Part shown: piece by piece, positions 33,537 to 41,730 of the stretch | Layout: the number at the start of each line of letters is the position of its first letter | Numbering within the stretch: position 1 is the stretch's first letter | Origin: Amycolatopsis cihanbeyliensis | GTDB taxonomy: Bacteria > Actinomycetota > Actinomycetes > Mycobacteriales > Pseudonocardiaceae | Assembly (NCBI RefSeq): GCF_006715045.1 | Contig: NZ_VFML01000001.1 | Coordinates: 3,936,501-4,000,500 of the forward strand | Direction of reading: 5' to 3' | Length of the DNA stretch: 64,000 nt | Translations under genes and position numbers: made by a program | The notes under the pieces: generated by a model | Told to the model about the DNA's origin: nothing | The model's database searches: none | The model's input: the letters and a program-made list of their open reading frames with translations, nothing else

Positions 33537-34382
33537 GTGAGTGCACAGGAGTCGCCGCCGTTCCGCCGCAGGTACCTCGGCCGCCTGCTGCGCGAGCTGC
33601 GGGAGGACGTCCGCATGTCCACCGGGGAGGTGTGCGGGCGGCTGGAGATCTCGGCGCCGCGGCTGAGCCGGATCGAGAACGGGCGCACCGCGCCGGACAT
33701 CGTGATCGTGAAGGCGATGCTCGACCTGTACGGCCTGCCGGTGAACGACTGGGAGCCCTACGAGCAGCTCGCCAGGGAGGCACGGAAGAAGGCCTGGTGG
33801 CAGGAGTTCGGCGTGGAGGCACGGGGCTACGTCGCGCTGGAGGCCGCCGCGGCCAGGCTGCATCACTTCGAACTCGGCAACATCCCCGGGTTGTTGCAGA
33901 CCGAGGCGCACGCCCGCACGCTGTTCGGCAAGCTCTCCAAGCGGCGTAGCAAGCACTGGGTGGAGGACCAGACCGCGGTCCGGCTGATCCGGCAGCAACG
34001 GCTGCGCAGCGAGGAGAACCCGCTGGAACTCGTCGCCATCGTGGACGAGACGGTGCTCTGGCGCCCGGTCGGCGGCCGGGAGGTCCACCGGGCACAGCTG
34101 TGGCACCTGCTGGAGGTGGCCGAGCTGCCCACGGTCACGCTTCAGGTGCTGCCGCTGTCGGCTTCCCCGCATGTCGGCATGGACGGCTCCTTCCACGTTC
34201 TGAGCTTCGCCGAGAAGGACGAACCGGACCTCGCCTGGGTGGACCATGTCTTCGGCTCCCTGCAGATCGAGAAAAAGACCGAGGTCCGGGCCTGTAAACT
34301 CGCCTTCGAGGCGCTGCGCACCGAGGCACTCACCCCAGCCGACTCCGTCGCGCTGATCCGGGAGGTGCTGGCGCGGCTGTGA
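33537..34382 (+). CDS. XRE-family regulator with DUF5753 (Scr1-type)
   Basis: A 281-aa protein. The N-terminal HTH is RLEISAPRLSRIENGRTAP (residues ~37-57). The remainder is a DUF5753 domain (YVALEAAAARLHHFELGNIP then GLLQTEAHAR; VVDETVLWRPVGG). This is the WhiJ/Scr1-like family, typical of actinobacteria and often paired with DUF397 proteins that it binds. GTG 33537 follows GGGAGG. The DUF397 gene starts 22 bases downstream. Confidence 0.9.
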   Translation: MSAQESPPFRRRYLGRLLRELREDVRMSTGEVCGRLEISAPRLSRIENGRTAPDIVIVKAMLDLYGLPVNDWEPYEQLAREARKKAWWQEFGVEARGYVALEAAAARLHHFELGNIPGLLQTEAHARTLFGKLSKRRSKHWVEDQTAVRLIRQQRLRSEENPLELVAIVDETVLWRPVGGREVHRAQLWHLLEVAELPTVTLQVLPLSASPHVGMDGSFHVLSFAEKDEPDLAWVDHVFGSLQIEKKTEVRACKLAFEALRTEALTPADSVALIREVLARL

Positions 34383-34404
34383 CACGGCGAAAGAGGCGAG
34401 GACG

Positions 34405-34587
34405 ATGCCAGGCGCCCGGTGGTTCACCAGCAGCTACAGCACCGGCAACGGCGGCGGCGGAAGCTGCGTCGAGGTGGCTTTCGTCGGGAGGACGGTCGCC
34501 GTGCGGGACACCAAGGACCGCGCAGGTGGGATGCTGACCATCCCGGGCGCCGCCTGGTCGCACCTGCTCAGCCACGTGGCCAGATGA
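34405..34587 (+). CDS. DUF397 domain protein
   Basis: A 60-aa protein. RWFTSSYSTGNGGGGSCVEV, VAVRDTKD and the terminal WSHLLSHV are the DUF397 consensus (PF04149). These small proteins are antagonists or partners of Scr1/WhiJ-type XRE regulators. It lies between the XRE gene and clpS, and its stop overlaps the clpS start (ATGA). Confidence 0.92.
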   Translation: MPGARWFTSSYSTGNGGGGSCVEVAFVGRTVAVRDTKDRAGGMLTIPGAAWSHLLSHVAR

Positions 34588-34823
34588 GCGCAGGGGCTTG
34601 GCTGGTGGCGGTACACAACGACGACGTGAACACCGTCCCGGTGGTGGTCCACCTGTTCCAGGCCCTGTGCGGGATGCCGCCGCAGGACGCGGCGCGGGCC
34701 GTGGCCGAGGTGCATCAGGAAGGCAAGGCCGAGGTCGGGATGTTCGCCGACCAGCTGGGTGCCGAGCAGTTCGCGGTGCGCCTACAGCGCTACGGGCTGC
34801 ATGCGACGGTGCGGCCCGCCTGA
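34584..34823 (+). CDS. clpS: ClpS-like adaptor of the Clp protease
   Basis: A 79-aa protein. The ClpS core is visible: WLVAVHNDDVNTVPVVVHLF, then the helix AARAVAEVHQEGKAEVGMF and the terminal QRYGLHATVRPA. ClpS delivers N-degron substrates to ClpC/ClpA. It is slightly shorter than usual because the N-terminal extension that enters the Clp ATPase is nearly absent. It overlaps DUF397 upstream (4 bases) and DUF2017 downstream (3 bases), so all three are translationally coupled. Confidence 0.82.
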   Translation: MSAGAWLVAVHNDDVNTVPVVVHLFQALCGMPPQDAARAVAEVHQEGKAEVGMFADQLGAEQFAVRLQRYGLHATVRPA

Positions 34824-35356
34824 TGCACGAGCACGCGGTCTACGACCTGCCGGCCGACTACTTCGACGCGCTGCCGGCCGCGGACGGGGTGCTGGTGCGG
34901 ATGTCGGAGAACGTGGCGGACACCCTCGCGCACCACGCCGAGCAGCTGATCGTCTTCCTGGAACGCGGCGAGGTCCCGCCCGGGGGCAGCGGACTGCTGC
35001 GGCGCGGGCCGACCCCGGAGAGCGTCGGGCGTCGGATGTTCCCGGACGCCTACCGGAACCGGGCCGAGGCGGCGGCGTTCCGCGAACGGCATGCGGCCGC
35101 CCTGCGCGACACCGGCGCGGCACACCGGGTGTTCGCCCGCTGCTGCGCGGGGCCGATGCACACCTTGCCGCACGCCGAGGTGGACGACTGGCTGGTCACC
35201 TTCGGCCTGGCCCGCTTCGTGTTCCTGCCCCGCAAGGGCGCGGACCCCGGGATGGCGGGCACCTGGCTGACCCACGTCCAGGAAACCCTCATCCTGGCCA
35301 CCAACCCGAACCTGGTCCTCCCGCCGACCCCCAGCACTCACCGCCTGTGGAGGTGA
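34823..35356 (+). CDS. DUF2017-type protein downstream of clpS
   Basis: A 177-aa helical protein. Segments RRMFPDAYRNRAEAAAFRER and the terminal W-L pattern (WLTHVQETLIL) match DUF2017, which conventionally follows clpS in actinobacteria. No catalytic motif is seen. Its start overlaps the clpS stop (TGATG). Function is unknown; conserved linkage suggests a role in N-degron proteolysis. Confidence 0.7.
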   Translation: MHEHAVYDLPADYFDALPAADGVLVRMSENVADTLAHHAEQLIVFLERGEVPPGGSGLLRRGPTPESVGRRMFPDAYRNRAEAAAFRERHAAALRDTGAAHRVFARCCAGPMHTLPHAEVDDWLVTFGLARFVFLPRKGADPGMAGTWLTHVQETLILATNPNLVLPPTPSTHRLWR

Positions 35357-35434
35357 TGCGTTCTCCGTTCGGCCCGTAACTCACTGGAGCGGTGGTCGGC
35401 CTGCGTAGCGACGTCGCGCCGGTAGCCTGACTCC

Positions 35435-36739
35435 ATGCTCACCAGGCTGGAGGTCCAAGGATTCAAGAACCTCTTGGACGTGCGGGTCGACTTCGGGCCG
35501 TTCACCTGTATCGCGGGCGCGAACGGTATCGGGAAGTCGAACGTGTTCGACGTGATCGAACTCCTGTCGCACCTGGCCTCGGACACACTGATGGAAGCCG
35601 CCCAGAAGGTCCGTGGCCTCTCCGACGGACGCAGTGGTGATCCCCGCGACCTGTTCTGGAACGGCTATCGCGTGACCACGAACGGGTTATCAAGCTCGCC
35701 GCCGAGATGATCGTCCCCGCGGAGATCGAGGGAGGACGACCTCGGGTAGCCGGCCAACGCGACCACGACATTCCTGCGGTACGAACTCAACGTCGGCTAC
35801 CTCCCACCGGAGGGCGGAGCCGGTATCGGCCGGCTCGCACTGCTGGGTGAGGAACTTCGGCACATCAACCGTGGCGAGGCGGCCAAGCACCTGCGCTTCG
35901 CGCACAACGCGAAGCGGTTCCGGAACGCCGTCGTCGTCGGACAGCGCAGGGGCGGACCGTTCTTGTCGACGGATCGGCATGGGACCGGTCTGGTGATCAA
36001 CGTTCATGGGGACGGGGAGAGCTACGGGAAGCCGCAGCCGCGATCGGCCTCACGCACCGGCCGGACGGTGCTCAGCACGATCACCACCAACGATCACCCC
36101 ACGATCCTGGCCGCCCGCAGGGAGATGCAGAGCTGGCGCAGGCTGGCGCTCGAACCGTCCGCGTTACGCGCCCCCGACGGATTCGCCGATCCGCGCTCCC
36201 TCGGTGCCGATGGCCGGCACCTCGCGGCCACGCTGTTCCGGATCGCGCAGGAAGCCGGCACAAGCCACGAGTCGTCCGACTCGGAAGCGGTTTACGCACA
36301 GGTGGCGGGGCACCTGGCTGATCTCGGTGATGTCGGCGTCGAAAGCTTGAGCGTCGTACCGGATCAGGTACGGGAAGTGCTGACGCTTGTCCTGCACGAG
36401 CGAAGCGGTATGCGGCTACCTGCCCGCGCCCTGTCCGAAGGCACCTTGCGATTTCTGGCGCTGTGCGTGTTGCTCGAGGACCCGACGGTCAGCGGCTTGA
36501 TCTGCATGGAGGAGCCGGAGAACGGCATCCACCCCGCGAACCTTCCTGCCATGCTGGACCTGGTTCGTGAACTTGCGGTGGATCCGCAGGAGGCGCCTGA
36601 TCAGGCGAACCCGTTCCGGCAAGTCATCGTCAACACCCATGCGCCGGGAGTCGTCCAACTGTGTGATCGATCAGACATTCTGGTCGCGGTGAGCCGCCAG
36701 CAGACCGCACCGGACGGAACGCTGACCAGAGCACTGTGA
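35435..36739 (+). pseudogene. Broken RecF/SMC-like AAA ATPase (AAA_21 type)
   Basis: The intact start MLTRLEVQGFKNLLDVRVDF holds Walker A (GANGIGKSN). The frame breaks near 35675. The continuation HERVIKLAAEMIVPAEIE is in another frame, and ANATTTFLRYELNVGYLPP is in a third after an in-frame TAG near 35746. From there the frame is open to 36739, containing the ABC signature-like ALSEGTLRFLALCVLLEDP, Walker B (LICMEEPENGIHP) and the H-loop (VNTHAP). At least two frameshifts and a stop indicate a decayed gene. Such ATPases are common in mobile defence pairs. Confidence 0.8.
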
Positions 36740-37059
36740 TCGGGGTATCGACGTACGGCTGACCACGCCGGACTTCACGTTGCTGAGAAACATCGACAAG
36801 GACGTGAAGTCCCGGTTGCGTGCGGGCGTCACGCTCATGGGAGGCCGGGGCACCTCCTCGTCGTACACCGCGACGCCGACACTGCCTACCGCTCGCTTCG
36901 GCCCGCACGGGTCGTCGGCGCGAACGGGAAACGAAACGATTCAACCAGCATCGACGGCAACTCCTGGAGCGGCTGGAGCGGCATGGACCGGTCACCAAGC
37001 TCGCGGGCTGGCGAGACATGGTCGAGCAAATCGATCGAGTGAGCAGCCTATGGCGCTAG
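36740..37059 (+). pseudogene. Possible remnant of the ATPase partner gene
   Basis: No full frame exists in the 355 bases before cca. Pieces in different frames look coding: HLLVV-type and LRPARVVGANGKR near 36860-36930, and LLERLERHGPVTKLAGW followed by EQIDRVSSLWR, ending at TAG 37057-37059. The position directly after a RecF-like ATPase suggests the remains of its usual second gene. The family was not identified. Confidence 0.3.
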
Positions 37060-37094
37060 CTGTCGCCTGCCTGTGGAGGTGAGTGACCCGTCGG

Positions 37095-38558
37095 TCAGCC
37101 GGGCGGGGGTGCGTCGACACCCTGCTCGGCGGCCCACTTCCGAAGTTCGGTGACGGCCTCGTCGTGGTCCAGCGGGCCGCGTTCCAGGCGGATCTCCTTC
37201 AGGTGCTTCCACGCCTTGCCGACCATCGGGCCGGGGGGCAGCCCGAGCAAGCGCATGATCTCGTTGCCGTCCAGGTCCGGTCGTACCCGCGCCAGGTCCT
37301 CCTCGGCCGCGATCCGGGCGATCCGCTCTTCCAAGTCGTCGTAGGTGCGTTGCAGCGCGGTGGCCTTGCGCTTGTTGCGGGTGGTGCAGTCGGCTCGGAC
37401 CAGCTTGTGCAACCGGGGCAGCAGGTCACCGGCGTCGGTGACGTACCTGCGCACCGCGGAGTCGGTCCACTCGCCCTTGCCGTACCCGTGAAAGCGCAGG
37501 TGCAGATACACCAGCTGGGACACCTGCTCGGTGATCTCCTTGCTGTACTTCAGCGCGCGCAAACGCTTGCGGGTCATCTTGGCGCCGACCACCTCGTGAT
37601 GGTGGAAGCTGACCCCACCGCCGGGCTCGAACTTCCGGGTCGCCGGCTTGCCGATGTCGTGCAGCAGGGCGGCCAGCCGCAGCACCAGGTCCGGCCCGGA
37701 GGTCGGCTCGTGCAGGGACTCCAGGTCGATCGCCTGCTCCAGCACGGTGAGCGAGTGCTCGTATACGTCCTTGTGCTGGTGGTGCTCGTCGATGGCCAGC
37801 CGCATCCCGGGTACCTCGGGCAGCACCTGCTCGGCGAGGCCGGTGCGCACCATCAACTCGATACCCGCACGGGTCCGCACGCCGAGCATCAGCTTGGACA
37901 GCTCGGCCTGCACCCGCTCCGCGGTGATCCGCTTGATCTCCTCCGCCATCTCGGTCATCGCCTCGACCACCCTCGGCGCGGGTTCGAGTCCGAGCTGCGC
38001 CACGAACCGGGCCGCACGCAGCATCCGCAGCGGGTCGTCGGCGAAGGACTCCTGCGGGGCGGCCGGGGTGTCCAACTCCCGCCGGCTCAATGCCCCCAGC
38101 CCGTCATGCGGATCGACGAACTTCTTTGTCGCCAAGTCGATCGCCATCGCGTTGACGGTGAAGTCGCGGCGGAGCAGGTCCTCCTCGATGGTCTCGCCGA
38201 AGGTCACCTCGGGGTTGCGGCCGACCCGGTCGTAGGAGTCGGCGCGGAAGGTGGTGATCTCCAGGGTCGAGCCGTGCTTGGTGACCCCCACGGTGCCGAA
38301 CGCGATCCCGACCTCCCACACCGCGTCGGCCCAGCTCGAGACCAGTTTCAACACCTGCTCGGGATGGGCGTCGGTAGTGAAGTCCAGATCGGTCTCACCG
38401 GAATGAGTGAGCCGGCCCAGCAGCGCGTCGCGCACGCTGCCGCCGACGAGAAACAGGCTGCGCCCCGCCTTGGCGAACCGGGCGGCCAACTCGTCGGCCA
38501 CCGGCGAGATACGCATCAGCTCGGTCACCGCGTTCTGCTTCGCGGCACGTTTGTTCAC
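37095..38558 (-). CDS. cca: CCA-adding tRNA nucleotidyltransferase / poly(A) polymerase family
   Basis: A 487-aa enzyme that completes tRNA 3' ends. The nucleotidyltransferase head has LVGGSVRDALLGR and DLDFTTDAHP (catalytic carboxylates), followed by RRDFTVNAMA. The body has DDPLRMLRAARFVAQLG and an HD domain (LLHDIGKPATRKF). It is the actinobacterial HD-containing type, equivalent to the mycobacterial gene beside mutT4. GTG 38558 was chosen. It is divergent from the NUDIX gene across a 205-base structured region. Confidence 0.95.
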   Translation of the reverse strand: MNKRAAKQNAVTELMRISPVADELAARFAKAGRSLFLVGGSVRDALLGRLTHSGETDLDFTTDAHPEQVLKLVSSWADAVWEVGIAFGTVGVTKHGSTLEITTFRADSYDRVGRNPEVTFGETIEEDLLRRDFTVNAMAIDLATKKFVDPHDGLGALSRRELDTPAAPQESFADDPLRMLRAARFVAQLGLEPAPRVVEAMTEMAEEIKRITAERVQAELSKLMLGVRTRAGIELMVRTGLAEQVLPEVPGMRLAIDEHHQHKDVYEHSLTVLEQAIDLESLHEPTSGPDLVLRLAALLHDIGKPATRKFEPGGGVSFHHHEVVGAKMTRKRLRALKYSKEITEQVSQLVYLHLRFHGYGKGEWTDSAVRRYVTDAGDLLPRLHKLVRADCTTRNKRKATALQRTYDDLEERIARIAAEEDLARVRPDLDGNEIMRLLGLPPGPMVGKAWKHLKEIRLERGPLDHDEAVTELRKWAAEQGVDAPPPG

Positions 38559-38652
38559 AACTATTCCACCAGCTCGGACGTCCACTTTGTCAGCACTACT
38601 ACATCCGTACGGCGGCACGGACAGGAGCAGCCAGCCTACAGTGCCCGGTAGA

Positions 38653-38731
38653 TACCAATCCGATCGAAAGCAGCCAATCTGTGCAGGTCGACCTCCTGGC
38701 ACCAGGTGGGCTGCTTCCGATCTCCTTGGTA
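38653..38731. repeat. Long imperfect inverted repeat between cca and NUDIX genes
   Basis: The 23-base arms 38653-38675 and 38709-38731 match at 19 positions in inverted orientation (TACCAA...GATCG.AAGCAGCC). The 33-base loop contains a perfect AGGTCGACCT palindrome and CCTGGCACCAGG. It could form a branched hairpin in RNA, or bind a protein at the divergent promoter. Confidence 0.6.
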
Positions 38732-38763
38732 GAGGATGCCGACCGTTGCTCTAGCATCGCAGC

Positions 38764-39288
38764 ATGCCTGGATCGGCCGGTCGCTCCGGTGGCGCCAAAC
38801 CGGGACGCCGGTCGCGGCGCCGCCGTGGCAGGCGGCTGACCACGGTCGATGAGACCTCGGCCGGCGGACTCGTGGTCGACCCCGGCCGGGATCGGGCCGT
38901 GCTGATCGGCAGGCTCGACCGGCAGGGCAGACTCCTCTGGTCGCTGCCGAAGGGCCATATCGAGGACGGCGAGACCATGGAGCAGACCGCAGTACGCGAG
39001 GTGAAAGAGGAAACCGGTATCACCGCGCATGTGCTGGAGCCGCTGGGTGCGATCGACTACTGGTTCGTCGCCGAGCGCCGCCGGGTGCACAAGACCGTGC
39101 ACCACTTCCTGCTCGAGGCTTCCGGCGGTGAGCTCTCCGACGAGGACGTCGAGGTCACCGAGGTCGCCTGGGTACCACTGGCCGAGGTCGAGAGCCGCCT
39201 CGCCTACGCCGACGAGCGCAAGCTGGTCCGTAAGGCACGCGAACTTTTCATCGACTCCGAACCCGCTGCCGAGGGGGCTGGCGAGTGA
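38764..39288 (+). CDS. NUDIX hydrolase (MutT4-like)
   Basis: A 174-aa protein. A basic N-terminus ([11 protein letters not shown]) precedes the NUDIX fold. The NUDIX box [20 protein letters not shown] followed by TGI matches Gx5Ex7REUxEExGU fully. It hydrolyses nucleoside diphosphate derivatives. Position between cca and DUF6049/murJ is that of mycobacterial mutT4, so a nucleotide-sanitising or RNA-end role is likely. Its stop codon lies at the edge of dispersed repeat copy 4. Confidence 0.9.
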   Translation: MPGSAGRSGGAKPGRRSRRRRGRRLTTVDETSAGGLVVDPGRDRAVLIGRLDRQGRLLWSLPKGHIEDGETMEQTAVREVKEETGITAHVLEPLGAIDYWFVAERRRVHKTVHHFLLEASGGELSDEDVEVTEVAWVPLAEVESRLAYADERKLVRKARELFIDSEPAAEGAGE

Positions 39289-39455
39289 CAGGATGTCCGA
39301 CCGCCGCTGGGACCTGCGGTGGTGAGTGGAGGAACGCGCGCGGCGTGGCCCACGAGCGGGGAGGCGGGGCGCATGTCCTGGGGCGGTGACGGTCATCACC
39401 GGAGTCCGAGCCTCGCCGAGCCGCTCCTGCCGCGCATTTCCGGACGAGCACCGAG
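39285..39455 (+). repeat. Dispersed intergenic element, copy 4 (forward)
   Basis: Begins GTGACAG, with TGA as the NUDIX stop, as copy 1 does for its upstream gene. It contains the core CACGAGCGGGGAGGCGGGGC and ends near GCACCGAG. GGAGG and ATG 39373 within it initiate the DUF6049 gene. The frame used relative to the core is the same as in copy 1. Confidence 0.8.
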
Positions 39456-41643
39456 CAAGGCGGACACCACGAGTGCCTGCACCCGGTTCGGCGCGCTCGT
39501 GCTGACGCTGCTGTTCCTGGCTGGGAGCTGCCTGTTCCTGCCGAGCGCGAGCGGGCAGCCACTGCCCGAGGAACCGGACCGGCTGCGGATGGATATCGCC
39601 GAGATGAGCCCCCGGCTGCTCACCACGGACTCCACCACGCTGACCGTCCGCGGCCGGCTCACCAACGTCGGCGACCGCCGGATCAGTGACCTCAAGGCCA
39701 GGGTGCAGCTGGGCCAGGTGCGGTCGGACGAGCGGCAACTGGCCGAGTCGCTGGCCGAGCCGCCGCCCGCCGAGCTGTCCATGTCGCGGTTCACCGAGGT
39801 GGTCGACGAGCTCGCCCCCGGCGAATCCGCACCGCTGGCGCTCGAGGTGCCGCTGAACGGCGCCGCGGACGGGTTGGAGGTCGTCCGGCCCGGCGTGTAT
39901 CCGCTGCTGGTCAACGTGAACGGCACCCCGGAGTACGGCGGCACCGCCCGGCTGGCCGAGCTGAACATGATGTTGCCGGTGCTCGGTGTGCCCGGCGGGT
40001 CGACCGGGTCCGGGGAGTACCTCCCGGACCAGCCGCGCCGGCTCTCCGTGCTGTGGCCGATCGCGGCCACCGAACCGCAGGTGGTCGCGGCCCCCCTCGG
40101 CGGCCCACTGGTGCTCGCGAACGACGCGCTCGCCGACGCGCTCGCCCCCGGCGGCCGCTTGGACGCGCTGGTGTCGGCCGCCGACCAGGCCAGGGACGAC
40201 CCCCGGGTTTTCGGTTCGCTGTGTTTCGCGGTGGACCCCGACCTGCTGCAGACCGTCGAGGCGATGGCGGGTGGCTACCGGGTCCGCACCCCGCGCGGGA
40301 CGATCGAGGGCACCGGCGCCGCGGCCGCGAGCCGCTGGCTGGACTCGCTGCGTGCGCTGGTGGACGGGAAGTGCGTGATCCAGTTGCCGTTCGCGGACGC
40401 CGACCTGGCCGCGGTCTCCGCGATCCGGGACAGCGCTCCCGGCCTCACCGCGACCGCGGTGGGCAACGCGGCCACGGTGACCAGGATCCTGAACGTCAAA
40501 CCCGTGGACGGGGTGCTCTGGCCGGACGGCCGCTTGAACGATGACGCGCTCGAGGACCTGAGCGGGGCCGGGGTGAACACGCTGATCGTGGATCCGGACC
40601 GGCTGCCGGACGACACGACCGACGGGTCCGCTCCCGAGCTGGCCGGGACGGGGATCCGCGCGCAGCCCTACGACGCGCTGCTGGCCCGCTCGCTCACCGG
40701 TTCCGGCGCCGCGAACACGTTGAACCCGGTGATGGAACCGGACATCGCGGTCCAGAACGGGCTCGCCGTGCTCGCCATGCGGGCCGGCCTGAACCAGCGG
40801 GAGACCGGCTCGGGGCCGGTGCTGCTCGCCCCACCGCACCAGTGGACCGCCTCGGCCGCGGAGCTCGACACCCTGCTGCAGACCCTGGGCGACTTCGCGG
40901 GCAGTGGCCGGGTGGAGCCGGTGCAGCTGCAGGAGTTGCTCGCCACGCGGACGACCGGGGACGCCGGGATGGTCCGGCCCGCCCGGGACGTGCCGACCGA
41001 GCCCTCCGGCCAGGTGCTGGGCCGGATGCGGGACATCGACGCCATCACCACCGACCTCGGCAGGGCGATGTCGGTGGATGCGACCGCCCAGGTCGAGCCG
41101 GCACAGGTGCTGCAGCCGCTACGCAACGGCCTCCTGCGCGCGTCGTCCTCGGCGTGGCGCACCACACAGCAGCGGGACCAGGCGATGCTGGTCGCCCGCG
41201 AACAGCTGGACACCCTGCGTGGCCGGGTGACGGCGGTGACCCCCAACCGGCCGATCCAGCTCGCCTCGGGGAGCTCGCCGCTTCCGGTGCTGCTCTCCAG
41301 CGAGTTGCCGGTGGCGATCACCGTGCAGATCAACCTCAGCAACGCGGCCGGGCTGCGGCCGGAGGACGTGCCGGATGTGGTGATCGCGGCGAACAGCAAG
41401 GTGAACCGCCGGATCCCGGCCGAGGCGCAGCGGGCCGGCAAGTTCAACGTCTACGTGTCGCTGAGCACGCCCGGCGGCACCGAGCTGGGTCCGCCTGCCC
41501 GGTTCGAGCTGATCTCCAACGAGTACGGCGTGATCACGGTCATCGTGACGGCCACCGCGGGGGGCGCGTTGCTGCTGCTGGCGGGCAGGCGCATCTATCG
41601 TCGGATTCGGGCGGAAAAGCGGGCCGGTGCGAGCGGGACCTGA
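39373..41643 (+). CDS. DUF6049 family secreted/membrane protein (Rv3909-like)
   Basis: A 756-aa envelope protein between the NUDIX and murJ genes, the place of Rv3909 in mycobacteria. A hydrophobic export segment (FGALVLTLLFLAGSCLFLPS) starts about residue 40. A large extracytoplasmic region follows, and a C-terminal membrane helix (VITVIVTATAGGALLLLAG) ends in a basic tail. The only suitable start before the export signal is ATG 39373, with GGAGG 8 bases upstream. Both lie in repeat copy 4, giving a ~33-residue cytoplasmic extension. The role is unknown; conserved linkage with murJ suggests peptidoglycan precursor export. Confidence 0.85.
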   Translation: MSWGGDGHHRSPSLAEPLLPRISGRAPSKADTTSACTRFGALVLTLLFLAGSCLFLPSASGQPLPEEPDRLRMDIAEMSPRLLTTDSTTLTVRGRLTNVGDRRISDLKARVQLGQVRSDERQLAESLAEPPPAELSMSRFTEVVDELAPGESAPLALEVPLNGAADGLEVVRPGVYPLLVNVNGTPEYGGTARLAELNMMLPVLGVPGGSTGSGEYLPDQPRRLSVLWPIAATEPQVVAAPLGGPLVLANDALADALAPGGRLDALVSAADQARDDPRVFGSLCFAVDPDLLQTVEAMAGGYRVRTPRGTIEGTGAAAASRWLDSLRALVDGKCVIQLPFADADLAAVSAIRDSAPGLTATAVGNAATVTRILNVKPVDGVLWPDGRLNDDALEDLSGAGVNTLIVDPDRLPDDTTDGSAPELAGTGIRAQPYDALLARSLTGSGAANTLNPVMEPDIAVQNGLAVLAMRAGLNQRETGSGPVLLAPPHQWTASAAELDTLLQTLGDFAGSGRVEPVQLQELLATRTTGDAGMVRPARDVPTEPSGQVLGRMRDIDAITTDLGRAMSVDATAQVEPAQVLQPLRNGLLRASSSAWRTTQQRDQAMLVAREQLDTLRGRVTAVTPNRPIQLASGSSPLPVLLSSELPVAITVQINLSNAAGLRPEDVPDVVIAANSKVNRRIPAEAQRAGKFNVYVSLSTPGGTELGPPARFELISNEYGVITVIVTATAGGALLLLAGRRIYRRIRAEKRAGASGT

Positions 41644-41730
41644 GTTTCCGCCGGAAGCCGATTACGCTGGGTCGACCAGGCGGGTCATGCAGAACCCGAC
41701 CTTGAGTTGAGCACAGCCTGACAGCCGACG

